24,344 nt of DNA from Chitinispirillales bacterium. GTDB lineage: Bacteria > Fibrobacterota > Chitinivibrionia > Chitinivibrionales > Chitinivibrionaceae. Under the pieces are notes generated by a model. The model saw only the letters and a list, made by a program, of their open reading frames with translations. It did no database searches and was not told the origin of the DNA. Below are positions 15,815-21,536 of this stretch, in pieces. The position numbers and the translations under genes are program-made. Position 1 is the first letter of the stretch; the number at the start of each line of letters is the position of its first letter. The DNA lies in the NCBI GenBank assembly GCA_031254455.1, contig JAIRUI010000080.1:1-24344 (forward strand). The letters run 5' to 3'.

Positions 15815-15930
15815 TTCTGTGTCGCCTTTCCCCAAAGGTTTTGACGCAGAATTAACCTTATCCGCATTTTTTCAATGCGGATATTTCGGTTGATTTATCG
15901 GAGTCGTTCCCCAACAGCCCCCGATAAATC
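15815..15930 (-). promoter_or_regulatory. Three consecutive RNA hairpins in the leader of the second flagellin
   Basis: Reading the minus strand from the first flagellin's stop: hairpin A (15930-15892) has a perfect 10-base stem GATTTATCGG/CCGATAAATC with an inner GTT-GGGG-AAC tip. Hairpin B (15883-15859) has a perfect 10-base stem TATCCGCATT/AATGCGGATA with loop GAAAA. Hairpin C (15851-15815) has outer stem TTCTG-GTC/GAC-CAGAA and inner stem CCTTT/AAAGG around GGGG. A and C share the tip TTGGGGAA with the hairpin in front of the first flagellin. None is followed by a T-run in the transcript, so these are not ordinary terminators. Hairpin C ends 18 bases before the ATG. GGGGA in loops is compatible with CsrA-type control, as known for Bacillus hag; this is inference. 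Confidence 0.75.
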
Positions 15931-15948
15931 TTTGAAACATTAAATTAA

Positions 15949-16680
15949 TTAAGAAAACAATCTCGCCAAATTTGACTGCGAAATATTTGCCTGCGCCGCC
16001 ATAGCGATAGTCGCCTGTTGACGAACCGCAAGAGCGGTCGCTTTACTTATCGACTGCACTTCATCAATCGCACCGATATTAGCCGCAGTACTTTCTTTTG
16101 CCGCGATAATATTCTCATTGATTGTTAGTTGACGGTCGGCAGCAACTGTAAATGCTTCTGCTGTAGCAGTGTATTTAGCAACTTCACCAAGCGCATCTTC
16201 AACATCTGTCGCAGAACTTGTATTGTCCAAAGCAGAAAGTTGGGTAATAATTCCAGAAACATCAAACTCCAGCGTAGAAGTCCCATCCCCCAAAGTTACA
16301 GACGCTTTCTCAATAATATCGTTGCCTACCTGCTTATTGTTCGTAAAAATTTTTTGAATTTGCTCTAATTGAGCGTCAAGAGCATCACTGTCAGCACCAT
16401 TTTCTACCATTTTCTTAAAATCCGAAAGAGCCTTGTACGCTTCATTTCCAATACTTGTGGCAATAGTGCTTTTTTCTTTCGCAGAAATCAACTCATCGTT
16501 AACTCTTTGATAAGTCACTACAGATGATTCCGCCGCACGCATTTTCATGAAACTCGCAAAATCGTCGCTGGGTTTTGTGAATCTTTTACCGCTTGCAATT
16601 TGTTCCAAAGTTTTTGTGTAATCGGTTGTCTGCTGTCTGTAAAGTTGAGACAAACCTGACGTTGATACGCTTAAAATCAT
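15949..16680 (-). CDS. Flagellin (short, D0-D1 only)
   Basis: The 243-residue protein starts MILSVSTSGLSQLYRQQTTDY and has TLEQIASGKRFTKPSDDFASF, matching the flagellin LSSGxRINxAxDDAA region. A helical D1 part follows, with a short central segment rich in D, T and S (about 120-160). The end, QQATIAMAAQANISQSNLARLFS-like, matches the C-terminal D0 helix (AQANxxxxxxLxLL). No D2/D3 outer domains are present. GGGAGG lies five bases before the ATG. It is first in the unit, behind a sigma-28-type promoter and a leader hairpin tipped UUGGGGAA, and is followed after 152 bases by a second, divergent flagellin. Exported and assembled into the flagellar filament. Confidence 0.92.
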   Translation of the reverse strand: MILSVSTSGLSQLYRQQTTDYTKTLEQIASGKRFTKPSDDFASFMKMRAAESSVVTYQRVNDELISAKEKSTIATSIGNEAYKALSDFKKMVENGADSDALDAQLEQIQKIFTNNKQVGNDIIEKASVTLGDGTSTLEFDVSGIITQLSALDNTSSATDVEDALGEVAKYTATAEAFTVAADRQLTINENIIAAKESTAANIGAIDEVQSISKATALAVRQQATIAMAAQANISQSNLARLFS

Positions 16681-16721
16681 AGAAACCTCCCTGTGTTATT
16701 GTTTTTATACTCCTAAAAGCC

Positions 16722-16759
16722 ATGCTACGGCTTTTCTTCCCCAAGAAACCGCCGTGCAT
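16722..16759 (-). promoter_or_regulatory. Leader hairpin of the first flagellin with UUGGGGAA tip
   Basis: On the minus strand ATGCACGGC pairs with GCCGT-A-GCAT (one bulged A), then after a small internal loop TTTCTT pairs with AAGAAA around a GGGG loop. The architecture matches hairpin C of the second flagellin leader. An alternative pairing AAAAGCC/GGCTTTT (16715-16721 with 16729-16735) would compete with it, so a switch is conceivable. The ribosome binding site lies downstream and is not enclosed. Confidence 0.7.
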
Positions 16760-16777
16760 CTAACTTCCCCATTATTT

Positions 16778-16804
16778 ATATCGACATAAATTTTGAAAAC
16801 TTTA
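16778..16804 (-). promoter_or_regulatory. Sigma-28 (FliA)-type flagellin promoter
   Basis: On the minus strand TAAAGTTT (16804-16797) is followed after exactly 11 bases by GTCGATAT (16785-16778). The known consensus is TAAAGTTT-N11-GCCGATAA, so the -35 matches 8 of 8 and the -10 matches 6 of 8. Transcription would begin near 16771, about 90 bases before the flagellin ATG. Confidence 0.85.
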
Positions 16805-16850
16805 GAAAAATTTTTAATTTTCTTAATTTATTTGTTTTTAATGAAAAATA

Positions 16851-16879
16851 TTGCTTTCTTTAACGGCGAAAATTATATT
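16851..16879 (+). promoter_or_regulatory. Sigma-70-type promoter for tRNA-Val
   Basis: TTGCTT (16851-16856) and TATATT (16874-16879) are separated by 17 bases and placed so that transcription would start a few bases before the tRNA. The match to TTGACA/TATAAT is moderate and the AT-rich background makes chance hits possible. Confidence 0.5.
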
Positions 16880-16893
16880 ACCTGCGTTTTGTT

Positions 16894-16970
16894 GGGCGGC
16901 TAGCTCAGTTGGTTAGAGTACTTGCTTGACATGCAAGGGGTCAGCAGTTCAAATCTGCTGCTGCCCACCA
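16894..16970 (+). tRNA. tRNA-Val (anticodon GAC)
   Basis: A full 77-base cloverleaf with encoded CCA. Acceptor arms GGGCGGC and GCTGCCC pair with one G-U; the D stem is GCTC/GAGT; the anticodon stem is CTTGC/GCAAG with loop TTGACAT, anticodon GAC at 16928-16930; the T stem is AGCAG/CTGCT with loop TTCAAAT. It reads GUC (and GUU) valine codons. It lies between the divergent flagellin promoter and thrS. Confidence 0.97.
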
Positions 16971-17022
16971 CGAAACAAACTTACAGATTCCAAGGTTATT
17001 TTCGCACCGCAGGAATCGGGCG

Positions 17023-17040
17023 ATAAAGCGCTTTATTTTA
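17023..17040 (+). terminator. Short palindrome with T-run after tRNA-Val, possible weak terminator
   Basis: ATAAAGCGCTTTAT is a perfect palindrome (stem of five, GCGC loop) followed by TTTA. It sits between the tRNA and thrS, together with a GATTCC/GGAATC inverted pair at 16986-17017. It could end the tRNA transcript or be part of a thrS leader; support is weak. Confidence 0.35.
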
Positions 17041-17068
17041 GAAGCGAAATGTTTTGAGGTTAATGATT

Positions 17069-18991
17069 ATGGTGGTATTCCTTTCGGACGGCAGCCGTAT
17101 TGAAATCGCGGACGGTTCGAGCGTTGCCGATTGTGCGACAAATATAAGTTTGAGCTTATCAAAAAACGCTCTTGCGGGGGTGGTCAATGAAAAAACGGTC
17201 GATTTAAACCACAAGTTATTCGACGGCGACAGAATTTCGATATTGACTTTTGACGATGACGCAGGCAAGGAAATTTTTTGGCATTCTTCATCGCATCTGC
17301 TTGCTCAGGCGGTTCAGGAATTGTATCCGAATGCAAAGATTGCGGTAGGTCCCGCCATTGAAAACGGTTTTTATTACGATTTCGGCGATGTAAATCCTTT
17401 TACTCCACAAGATTTGGAAGCGATTGAAAAAAAAATGATGGAAATTTCAACGCAAAAAAAGTCTTTTGAACGTTCGATTATTTCCCGTAAAGAAGCAAAA
17501 GAATATTTTGAACAAAAAGGCGAAAAATATAAAATAGAATTGCTTGAAGAAAATATTCAGGGCGACCCGTCGTTTTATGAACAGGGCGATTGGAAAGATA
17601 TGTGCCGCGGTCCGCATTTGCCAAATACCGGATATATTAAAGCGGTAAAACTGTTTTCTACAAGTTCGGCGCATTGGCGTCCCGAGCGGCACAAAGACAA
17701 TCCGGTTATGATGCAGCGAATTTACGGTATTTCGTTTCCCAAAAAGAAAGATTTGGACGATTATATTACGCTTATAGAAGAAGCGAAAAAACGCGACCAT
17801 AGAAAATTAGGCAAAGAATTGGATTTGTTTAGTTTTCACGACGAAGGAATCGGATTTCCGTTTTGGCACACAAAAGGAATGGTAATTTATGATACGGTCG
17901 CAGAATACAGCCGAAAAGAACATTTGAAACACGGTTACGGGGAGGTGAAAACTCCAGCCGTTTTAAGTGAGGAATTGTGGCACAAAAGCGGGCATTGGGA
18001 CAAATACAAAGACAATATGTATTTTGTGGAAATTGATGAACGTCCGCATGCGATTAAGCCGATGAATTGTCCGGGCGGGCTGTTGATTTATAAAAATTCA
18101 ATTCGTTCTTACCGCGATTTACCGATTCGAAATTTTGAATTTGGACTTGTGCATAGGCATGAAAAATCGTCGGTACTGCACGGGCTTTTCAGAGTACGCC
18201 AATTTACGCAGGATGACGCGCATATTTTTTGTACGCCGTTGCAAATTGAAGAAGAAATAAACAATGTTATAGAGTTCATTTTCGATGTTTACAAGACTAT
18301 GGGTTTTAATGATTTTTTTGTTGAATTATCCACAAAACCGCAAAATTACATCGGCGAAGATTCCGTTTGGGAAATTGCCGAAAAATCATTGCAAAACGTA
18401 CTTGAAAATCGTAAAATAAACTATAAATTGAATCCTGGCGACGGAGCGTTTTATGGACCGAAAATCGACTTTCACATTCGCGACTGCCTCAAAAGAAGCT
18501 GGCAATGCGGAACTATTCAATTAGATTTTAGTATGCCGATGAGATTTGAGTTGGAATACACGGACAGTGACGGTCAGAAAAAATGTCCCGTGATGATTCA
18601 TAGAGCGTTGCTTGGTTCTATGGAAAGGTTTATCGGGATTTTGCTGGAACATTACGCCGGATTTTTGCCGCTTTGGCTTGCTCCGGTTCAAGTGAAAGTT
18701 ATGGCTGTGTCCGATACCTTTATGCCGTTTGCCGAGAATGTGTTCAACAAACTGAAATCAGCGGATATTCGTGTAGAAATTGACGCTCGAAACGAAAAAA
18801 TAGGGTTTAAAATTCGCGATGCGGAAACGCATAAAATCCCATATATGTTAATTATAGGCGAAAGAGAACAAAACGACAATTCGATTTCGGTTCGCCTGCA
18901 CGGAAAAGGCGATGCCGGTCAAATGAAAATTGATGAATTTATTGCGAAATTACAAAAACAAATATCCGAAAAAAGCGGGTATGATAAATAA
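17069..18991 (+). CDS. thrS: Threonyl-tRNA synthetase
   Basis: The protein (640 residues) charges tRNA-Thr and edits Ser-tRNA-Thr. Order: TGS domain (1-60, starting VVFLSDGSRIEIADGSS), editing domain with HSSSH (His72, His76) and DMCRGPHLPNTG, then the class II core with GFPFWHTKGM, the zinc cysteine in KPMNCPGG, motif 2 with LHGLFRVRQFTQDDAHIF, GAFYGPKID, and motif 3 MIHRALLGSMERFIGILLEHY. The C-terminal anticodon domain starts at WLAPVQVKVM. ATG 17069 matches the normal family start and has GAGG nine bases upstream; TTG 17054 and ATG 17063 are in frame but fit less well. It leads the thrS-infC-rpmI-rplT cluster, the same order as in many bacteria. Confidence 0.97.
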   Translation: MVVFLSDGSRIEIADGSSVADCATNISLSLSKNALAGVVNEKTVDLNHKLFDGDRISILTFDDDAGKEIFWHSSSHLLAQAVQELYPNAKIAVGPAIENGFYYDFGDVNPFTPQDLEAIEKKMMEISTQKKSFERSIISRKEAKEYFEQKGEKYKIELLEENIQGDPSFYEQGDWKDMCRGPHLPNTGYIKAVKLFSTSSAHWRPERHKDNPVMMQRIYGISFPKKKDLDDYITLIEEAKKRDHRKLGKELDLFSFHDEGIGFPFWHTKGMVIYDTVAEYSRKEHLKHGYGEVKTPAVLSEELWHKSGHWDKYKDNMYFVEIDERPHAIKPMNCPGGLLIYKNSIRSYRDLPIRNFEFGLVHRHEKSSVLHGLFRVRQFTQDDAHIFCTPLQIEEEINNVIEFIFDVYKTMGFNDFFVELSTKPQNYIGEDSVWEIAEKSLQNVLENRKINYKLNPGDGAFYGPKIDFHIRDCLKRSWQCGTIQLDFSMPMRFELEYTDSDGQKKCPVMIHRALLGSMERFIGILLEHYAGFLPLWLAPVQVKVMAVSDTFMPFAENVFNKLKSADIRVEIDARNEKIGFKIRDAETHKIPYMLIIGEREQNDNSISVRLHGKGDAGQMKIDEFIAKLQKQISEKSGYDK

Positions 18992-18995
18992 ACGC

Positions 18996-19009
18996 GGGAG
19001 GACAAAATA
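18996..19009 (+). promoter_or_regulatory. Strong Shine-Dalgarno followed by AUA start of infC
   Basis: GGGAGG (18996-19001) is separated by five bases from ATA (19007-19009). The frame from this ATA runs into infC with no stop, and the normal IF3 N-terminal motif RINEMIR lies upstream of the first ATG. This placement decides the start. Confidence 0.85.
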
Positions 19010-19648
19010 GCGGGAAACAACAGATTTCAGAGACCTCAAAAAGAAGAGGATAGTACTCGTATTAACGAGATGATTCGTTATCAACAGGTCAGGGTTATCG
19101 GTCCTGGAAACGAACAAATGGGACCTATGTCTTCAAAAGAGGCGTTATCTGCCGCTCAAGACAGAGGGTTAGATTTGGTTTTGATATCGGAAAACGCATC
19201 TTTGCCGGTGTGTAAAATTATGAATTACGGAAAGTACAAATACGAGCAGTCGAAAAAGCAAAAAGAAAATAAGAAAAAACAAGCGAAAGGCAATGTTAAA
19301 GAGATAAAACTTCATTCGCAAACCGACAAACACGATTACGATTTTAAGATGAAACATGCAAAATCGTTTTTGATTAAAGGGCATCGAGTGAAAATTACCG
19401 TCGTGTTTAGAGGACGTGAAAATATGTATAAAGATTTGGGATTGAAAGTGTTGGAAAAAGTCGATGAGGAATTGAGATTGTTAAGTAACGCTGAAAAACA
19501 ATTCTTTATTGAAGGAAGATGCATGATTTCCAATTATATTCCGGATATGAAGAAAATTAAGCAATACGAAAAAGAGCATCCGGACGAATTTCCGCATCTG
19601 AATAAACTTGAAATTCCGAATGAAGACGAAAATAATCAGGTTGAATAA
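19007..19648 (+). CDS. infC: Translation initiation factor IF-3, AUA start
   Basis: IF-3 keeps ribosomal subunits apart and checks the start codon and initiator tRNA. The first ATG (19070) falls inside the conserved N-terminal block: codons before it encode STRINEMIRYQQVRVIGP, matching the family RINxxIRxxEVRVIG. The frame stays open back to a TAA at 18989-18991, with no ATG, GTG or TTG, but with GGGAGG five bases before an ATA at 19007. Start at that ATA gives 213 residues. Rare start codons (AUU in E. coli) on infC are known to let IF-3 repress itself, so the same autoregulation is likely here. The linker is lysine-rich (SKKQKENKKKQAKG), the C-domain has FRGRENMY and EGRCMI, and an acidic tail ends DENNQVE. 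It lies 15 bases after thrS. Confidence 0.93.
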   Translation: MAGNNRFQRPQKEEDSTRINEMIRYQQVRVIGPGNEQMGPMSSKEALSAAQDRGLDLVLISENASLPVCKIMNYGKYKYEQSKKQKENKKKQAKGNVKEIKLHSQTDKHDYDFKMKHAKSFLIKGHRVKITVVFRGRENMYKDLGLKVLEKVDEELRLLSNAEKQFFIEGRCMISNYIPDMKKIKQYEKEHPDEFPHLNKLEIPNEDENNQVE

Positions 19649-19677
19649 TATAAAAAACAATTTTAAAAGGAGAGTCT

Positions 19678-19869
19678 ATGCCAAAAATGAAAACCCGGAA
19701 AGCTGCTAAAAAGCGCTTCAGTATAACGGGAACAGGGAAAGTTCGACGCAACAAGGCGTTTGCGAATCACATTTTGACCAAGAAAAGTCCGAAACGCAAA
19801 AGAAATTTTCGCGGATCAGCGCTTGTTCATCCTACACAAGTAAAAAAAATCAAAGCAATGATTGCTTAA
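19678..19869 (+). CDS. rpmI: 50S ribosomal protein L35
   Basis: The 63-residue basic protein begins PKMKTRKAAKKRFSITGTGK and contains RRNKAFANHILTKKSPKRKR, the L35 signature, at normal length. GGAGAG lies three bases before the ATG. It sits between infC and rplT as in most bacteria. Confidence 0.97.
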   Translation: MPKMKTRKAAKKRFSITGTGKVRRNKAFANHILTKKSPKRKRNFRGSALVHPTQVKKIKAMIA

Positions 19870-19888
19870 TTAAAGAAAGGAAATAACG

Positions 19889-20236
19889 ATGCCGAGAGCA
19901 AAAAATCGAGTTGCTTCAAGAGCAAGGAGAAAAAGAATTCTGTATGCCGCTAAAGGGTATTTCGGTAAAAGAAAAAATGCAATCGTAAGCGCAATGGACG
20001 CCGTGTGGCGTGCAGGCGTGTATGCTTACCGTGACAGAAAACAAAGAAAAAGACAATTTAGAGCGCTGTGGATCATGAGAATCAATGCAGCGGTGCGCGA
20101 GCATGGGATTAACTATTCAACGTTTGTAAACGGTCTTAAAAAGAATAACATAGAATTGGACAGAAAGGTACTCGCAAATCTTGCGGTAAACGATCCTGAA
20201 ATATTTAAAGTGATCGTAGAAAAAATAAAATCATAA
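19889..20236 (+). CDS. rplT: 50S ribosomal protein L20
   Basis: The 115-residue protein begins PRAKNRVASRARRKRILYAA and has KGYFGKRKN, YRDRKQRKRQFRALWIMRINAA and the C-terminal globular part with NGLKKNNIELDRKVLANLA, all typical of L20. It is an early-assembly protein that binds 23S rRNA; in some bacteria it represses its own operon. AAAGGAA precedes the ATG. A strong terminator follows. Confidence 0.98.
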   Translation: MPRAKNRVASRARRKRILYAAKGYFGKRKNAIVSAMDAVWRAGVYAYRDRKQRKRQFRALWIMRINAAVREHGINYSTFVNGLKKNNIELDRKVLANLAVNDPEIFKVIVEKIKS

Positions 20237-20260
20237 ACAATTGAAATTGATAAGGATTTG

Positions 20261-20290
20261 AAAGGGGTAAATTTTACCCCTTTTTGTTTT
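20261..20290 (+). terminator. Rho-independent terminator after rplT
   Basis: GGGGTAAA (20264-20271) and TTTACCCC (20273-20280) form an almost loopless inverted repeat, extended by flanking A and T and followed by a T-rich run TTTTTGTTTT. It closes the thrS-infC-rpmI-rplT unit. Confidence 0.88.
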
Positions 20291-20335
20291 TGCGAAAATA
20301 TTATTTTATCTTGATATAAGAGGAGAGCGTAATTG

Positions 20336-20599
20336 ATGAAAACATTTGAAAGTTTGTTTAACGAATTAGAAACAAAAATTAAAAACAAGGATCCGAATTC
20401 GTCAACATTTAAGGAATATGAAAAAGGCGTTCACTTTATCGGAAAAAAAATAATAGAAGAAGCGGGCGAAGTATGGATAGCCAGCGAATATGAAGGAAAC
20501 GAAAAGACTGCTGAAGAAATGTCGCAGCTTATTTACCATATTCAAGTAATGATGCTTGCAAAAGGTATTACGATAGACGATATTTATAGATATTTATAG
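20336..20599 (+). CDS. hisE: Phosphoribosyl-ATP pyrophosphatase (actinobacterial-type HisE)
   Basis: HisE hydrolyses phosphoribosyl-ATP to phosphoribosyl-AMP, step two of histidine synthesis. The 87-residue protein has the all-alpha MazG-like fold motifs KTFESLFNELE, GVHFIGKKIIEEAGEVWIA (Glu pair) and AEEMSQLIYHIQVMML. SQLIYH replaces the ADLLYH usual in proteobacterial HisE. The same SQLLY variant and KTFEDLF-like start are what I recall for Mycobacterium HisE. AGGAG lies ten bases before ATG 20336; TTG 20333 is an alternative three bases upstream. A poor sigma-70-like pair (TTGCGA, 17 bases, GATATA) is visible just upstream. It is followed by hisG after ten bases. Confidence 0.92.
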   Translation: MKTFESLFNELETKIKNKDPNSSTFKEYEKGVHFIGKKIIEEAGEVWIASEYEGNEKTAEEMSQLIYHIQVMMLAKGITIDDIYRYL

Positions 20600-20609
20600 A
20601 GGAGAAATT

Positions 20610-21458
20610 ATGTTGAAAATCGCGATCCCAAATAAAGGAGCATTGTCGGAAACGACGGTTGATATAATAAAAAAAGCGGGATATAAATGTCAAATATACG
20701 GTAAAGAATTAGTTGTACGCGACAGTGAACACGATATAGATTTTTATTTTTTACGTCCGCGCGACATCGCTGTTTATATCGGCAACGGAATTCTTGACTT
20801 AGGAATTACCGGACGCGATTTGTCAGTTGACAGTAAGGCGAAATACGAGGAAATACTCCCGCTGAACTTTGGAAACTCCAAGTTTTTCTACGCCGTTCCT
20901 AATGATAGTACGCTAACCGTTGACAAACTTAACGGGAAACAAATCGCTACGGCATATCCAACTATTATCGAACAGGATATGAAGAAACGCGGTTTTAATT
21001 TTGAAATAATAAAACTTGACGGAGCGGTGGAAATTTCAGTTGAATTAGGCGTTGCGGATGCTATCGCTGATGTCGTAGAAAGCGGAAGAACCCTCATGGA
21101 AGCCGGACTGAAAACGATAGGTGAACCGATTATGGAATCGGAAGCGATTATTATTGCAAAAAATAAAAATAAATTGAACGAACAAACGGCAAAAATTTTT
21201 GTTAAACGCATTGAAAGCGTAATTATCGCAAAACAATTCGTTATGGTTGAATATGACATATCAAAAGAAAATATTCACAAAGCGACAAAACTTACTCCGG
21301 GAATCGAATCGCCGACGATTTCACCGTTAAACGAAAACGGATGGTTTGCGGTAAAAGCGATGGTAAAATTCAAAGGGGTAAATAAACTTCTAGACGATTT
21401 GCACGATACGGGCGCAAAAGGAATCATAGTCAGCGAAATAAAAACTTGCAGGTTATGA
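20610..21458 (+). CDS. hisG: ATP phosphoribosyltransferase (long form)
   Basis: HisG condenses ATP with PRPP, the committed step of histidine synthesis. The 282-residue product is the long, self-sufficient HisG that does not need HisZ. It has IAIPNKGALSE, FFLRPRDIAVY-like YFLRPRDIAVYIGNG, LGITGRDLS, IATAYPTI, the PRPP-binding region LDGAVEISVELGVADAIADV with ESGRTL, and a C-terminal regulatory domain (about 210-282) with LTPGIESPTISPL and GAKGIIVSEIKTCRL, which in the family binds the feedback inhibitor histidine. Its motifs resemble the Mycobacterium enzyme closely. GAGGAG is five bases before the ATG. It forms a two-gene hisE-hisG unit here; other his genes are not in the window. Confidence 0.96.
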   Translation: MLKIAIPNKGALSETTVDIIKKAGYKCQIYGKELVVRDSEHDIDFYFLRPRDIAVYIGNGILDLGITGRDLSVDSKAKYEEILPLNFGNSKFFYAVPNDSTLTVDKLNGKQIATAYPTIIEQDMKKRGFNFEIIKLDGAVEISVELGVADAIADVVESGRTLMEAGLKTIGEPIMESEAIIIAKNKNKLNEQTAKIFVKRIESVIIAKQFVMVEYDISKENIHKATKLTPGIESPTISPLNENGWFAVKAMVKFKGVNKLLDDLHDTGAKGIIVSEIKTCRL

Positions 21459-21462
21459 GATA

Positions 21463-21511
21463 TTTATGAGCGGACATCCGAGTTTTCTTTACTCTGCCGC
21501 CCACTCATAAA
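21463..21511. terminator. Long imperfect hairpin between convergent hisG and rpsA
   Basis: TTTATGAG (21463-21470) pairs with CTCATAAA (21504-21511), and GAGT (21480-21483) with ACTC (21491-21494). The nine positions between the two stems are equal in length on both sides but only partly paired. It probably serves as a terminator for both genes, although the T-runs are poor. Confidence 0.5.
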
Positions 21512-21536
21512 AATATTCCATATTAAAATAGAGAAA

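Noticed and set aside
15892..15930. Second sigma-28 promoter in front of the second flagellin (TCCGATAA resembles the -10)
   Set aside because: No TAAAGTTT-like sequence lies 11 bases upstream; the match is part of a perfect hairpin arm and is better explained by that.
16971..17068. Possible T-box leader for thrS (an ACCGC sequence is present)
   Set aside because: The space between tRNA-Val and thrS is under 100 bases, too short for a T-box, and the conserved AGGGTGGNACCGCG block is not there.
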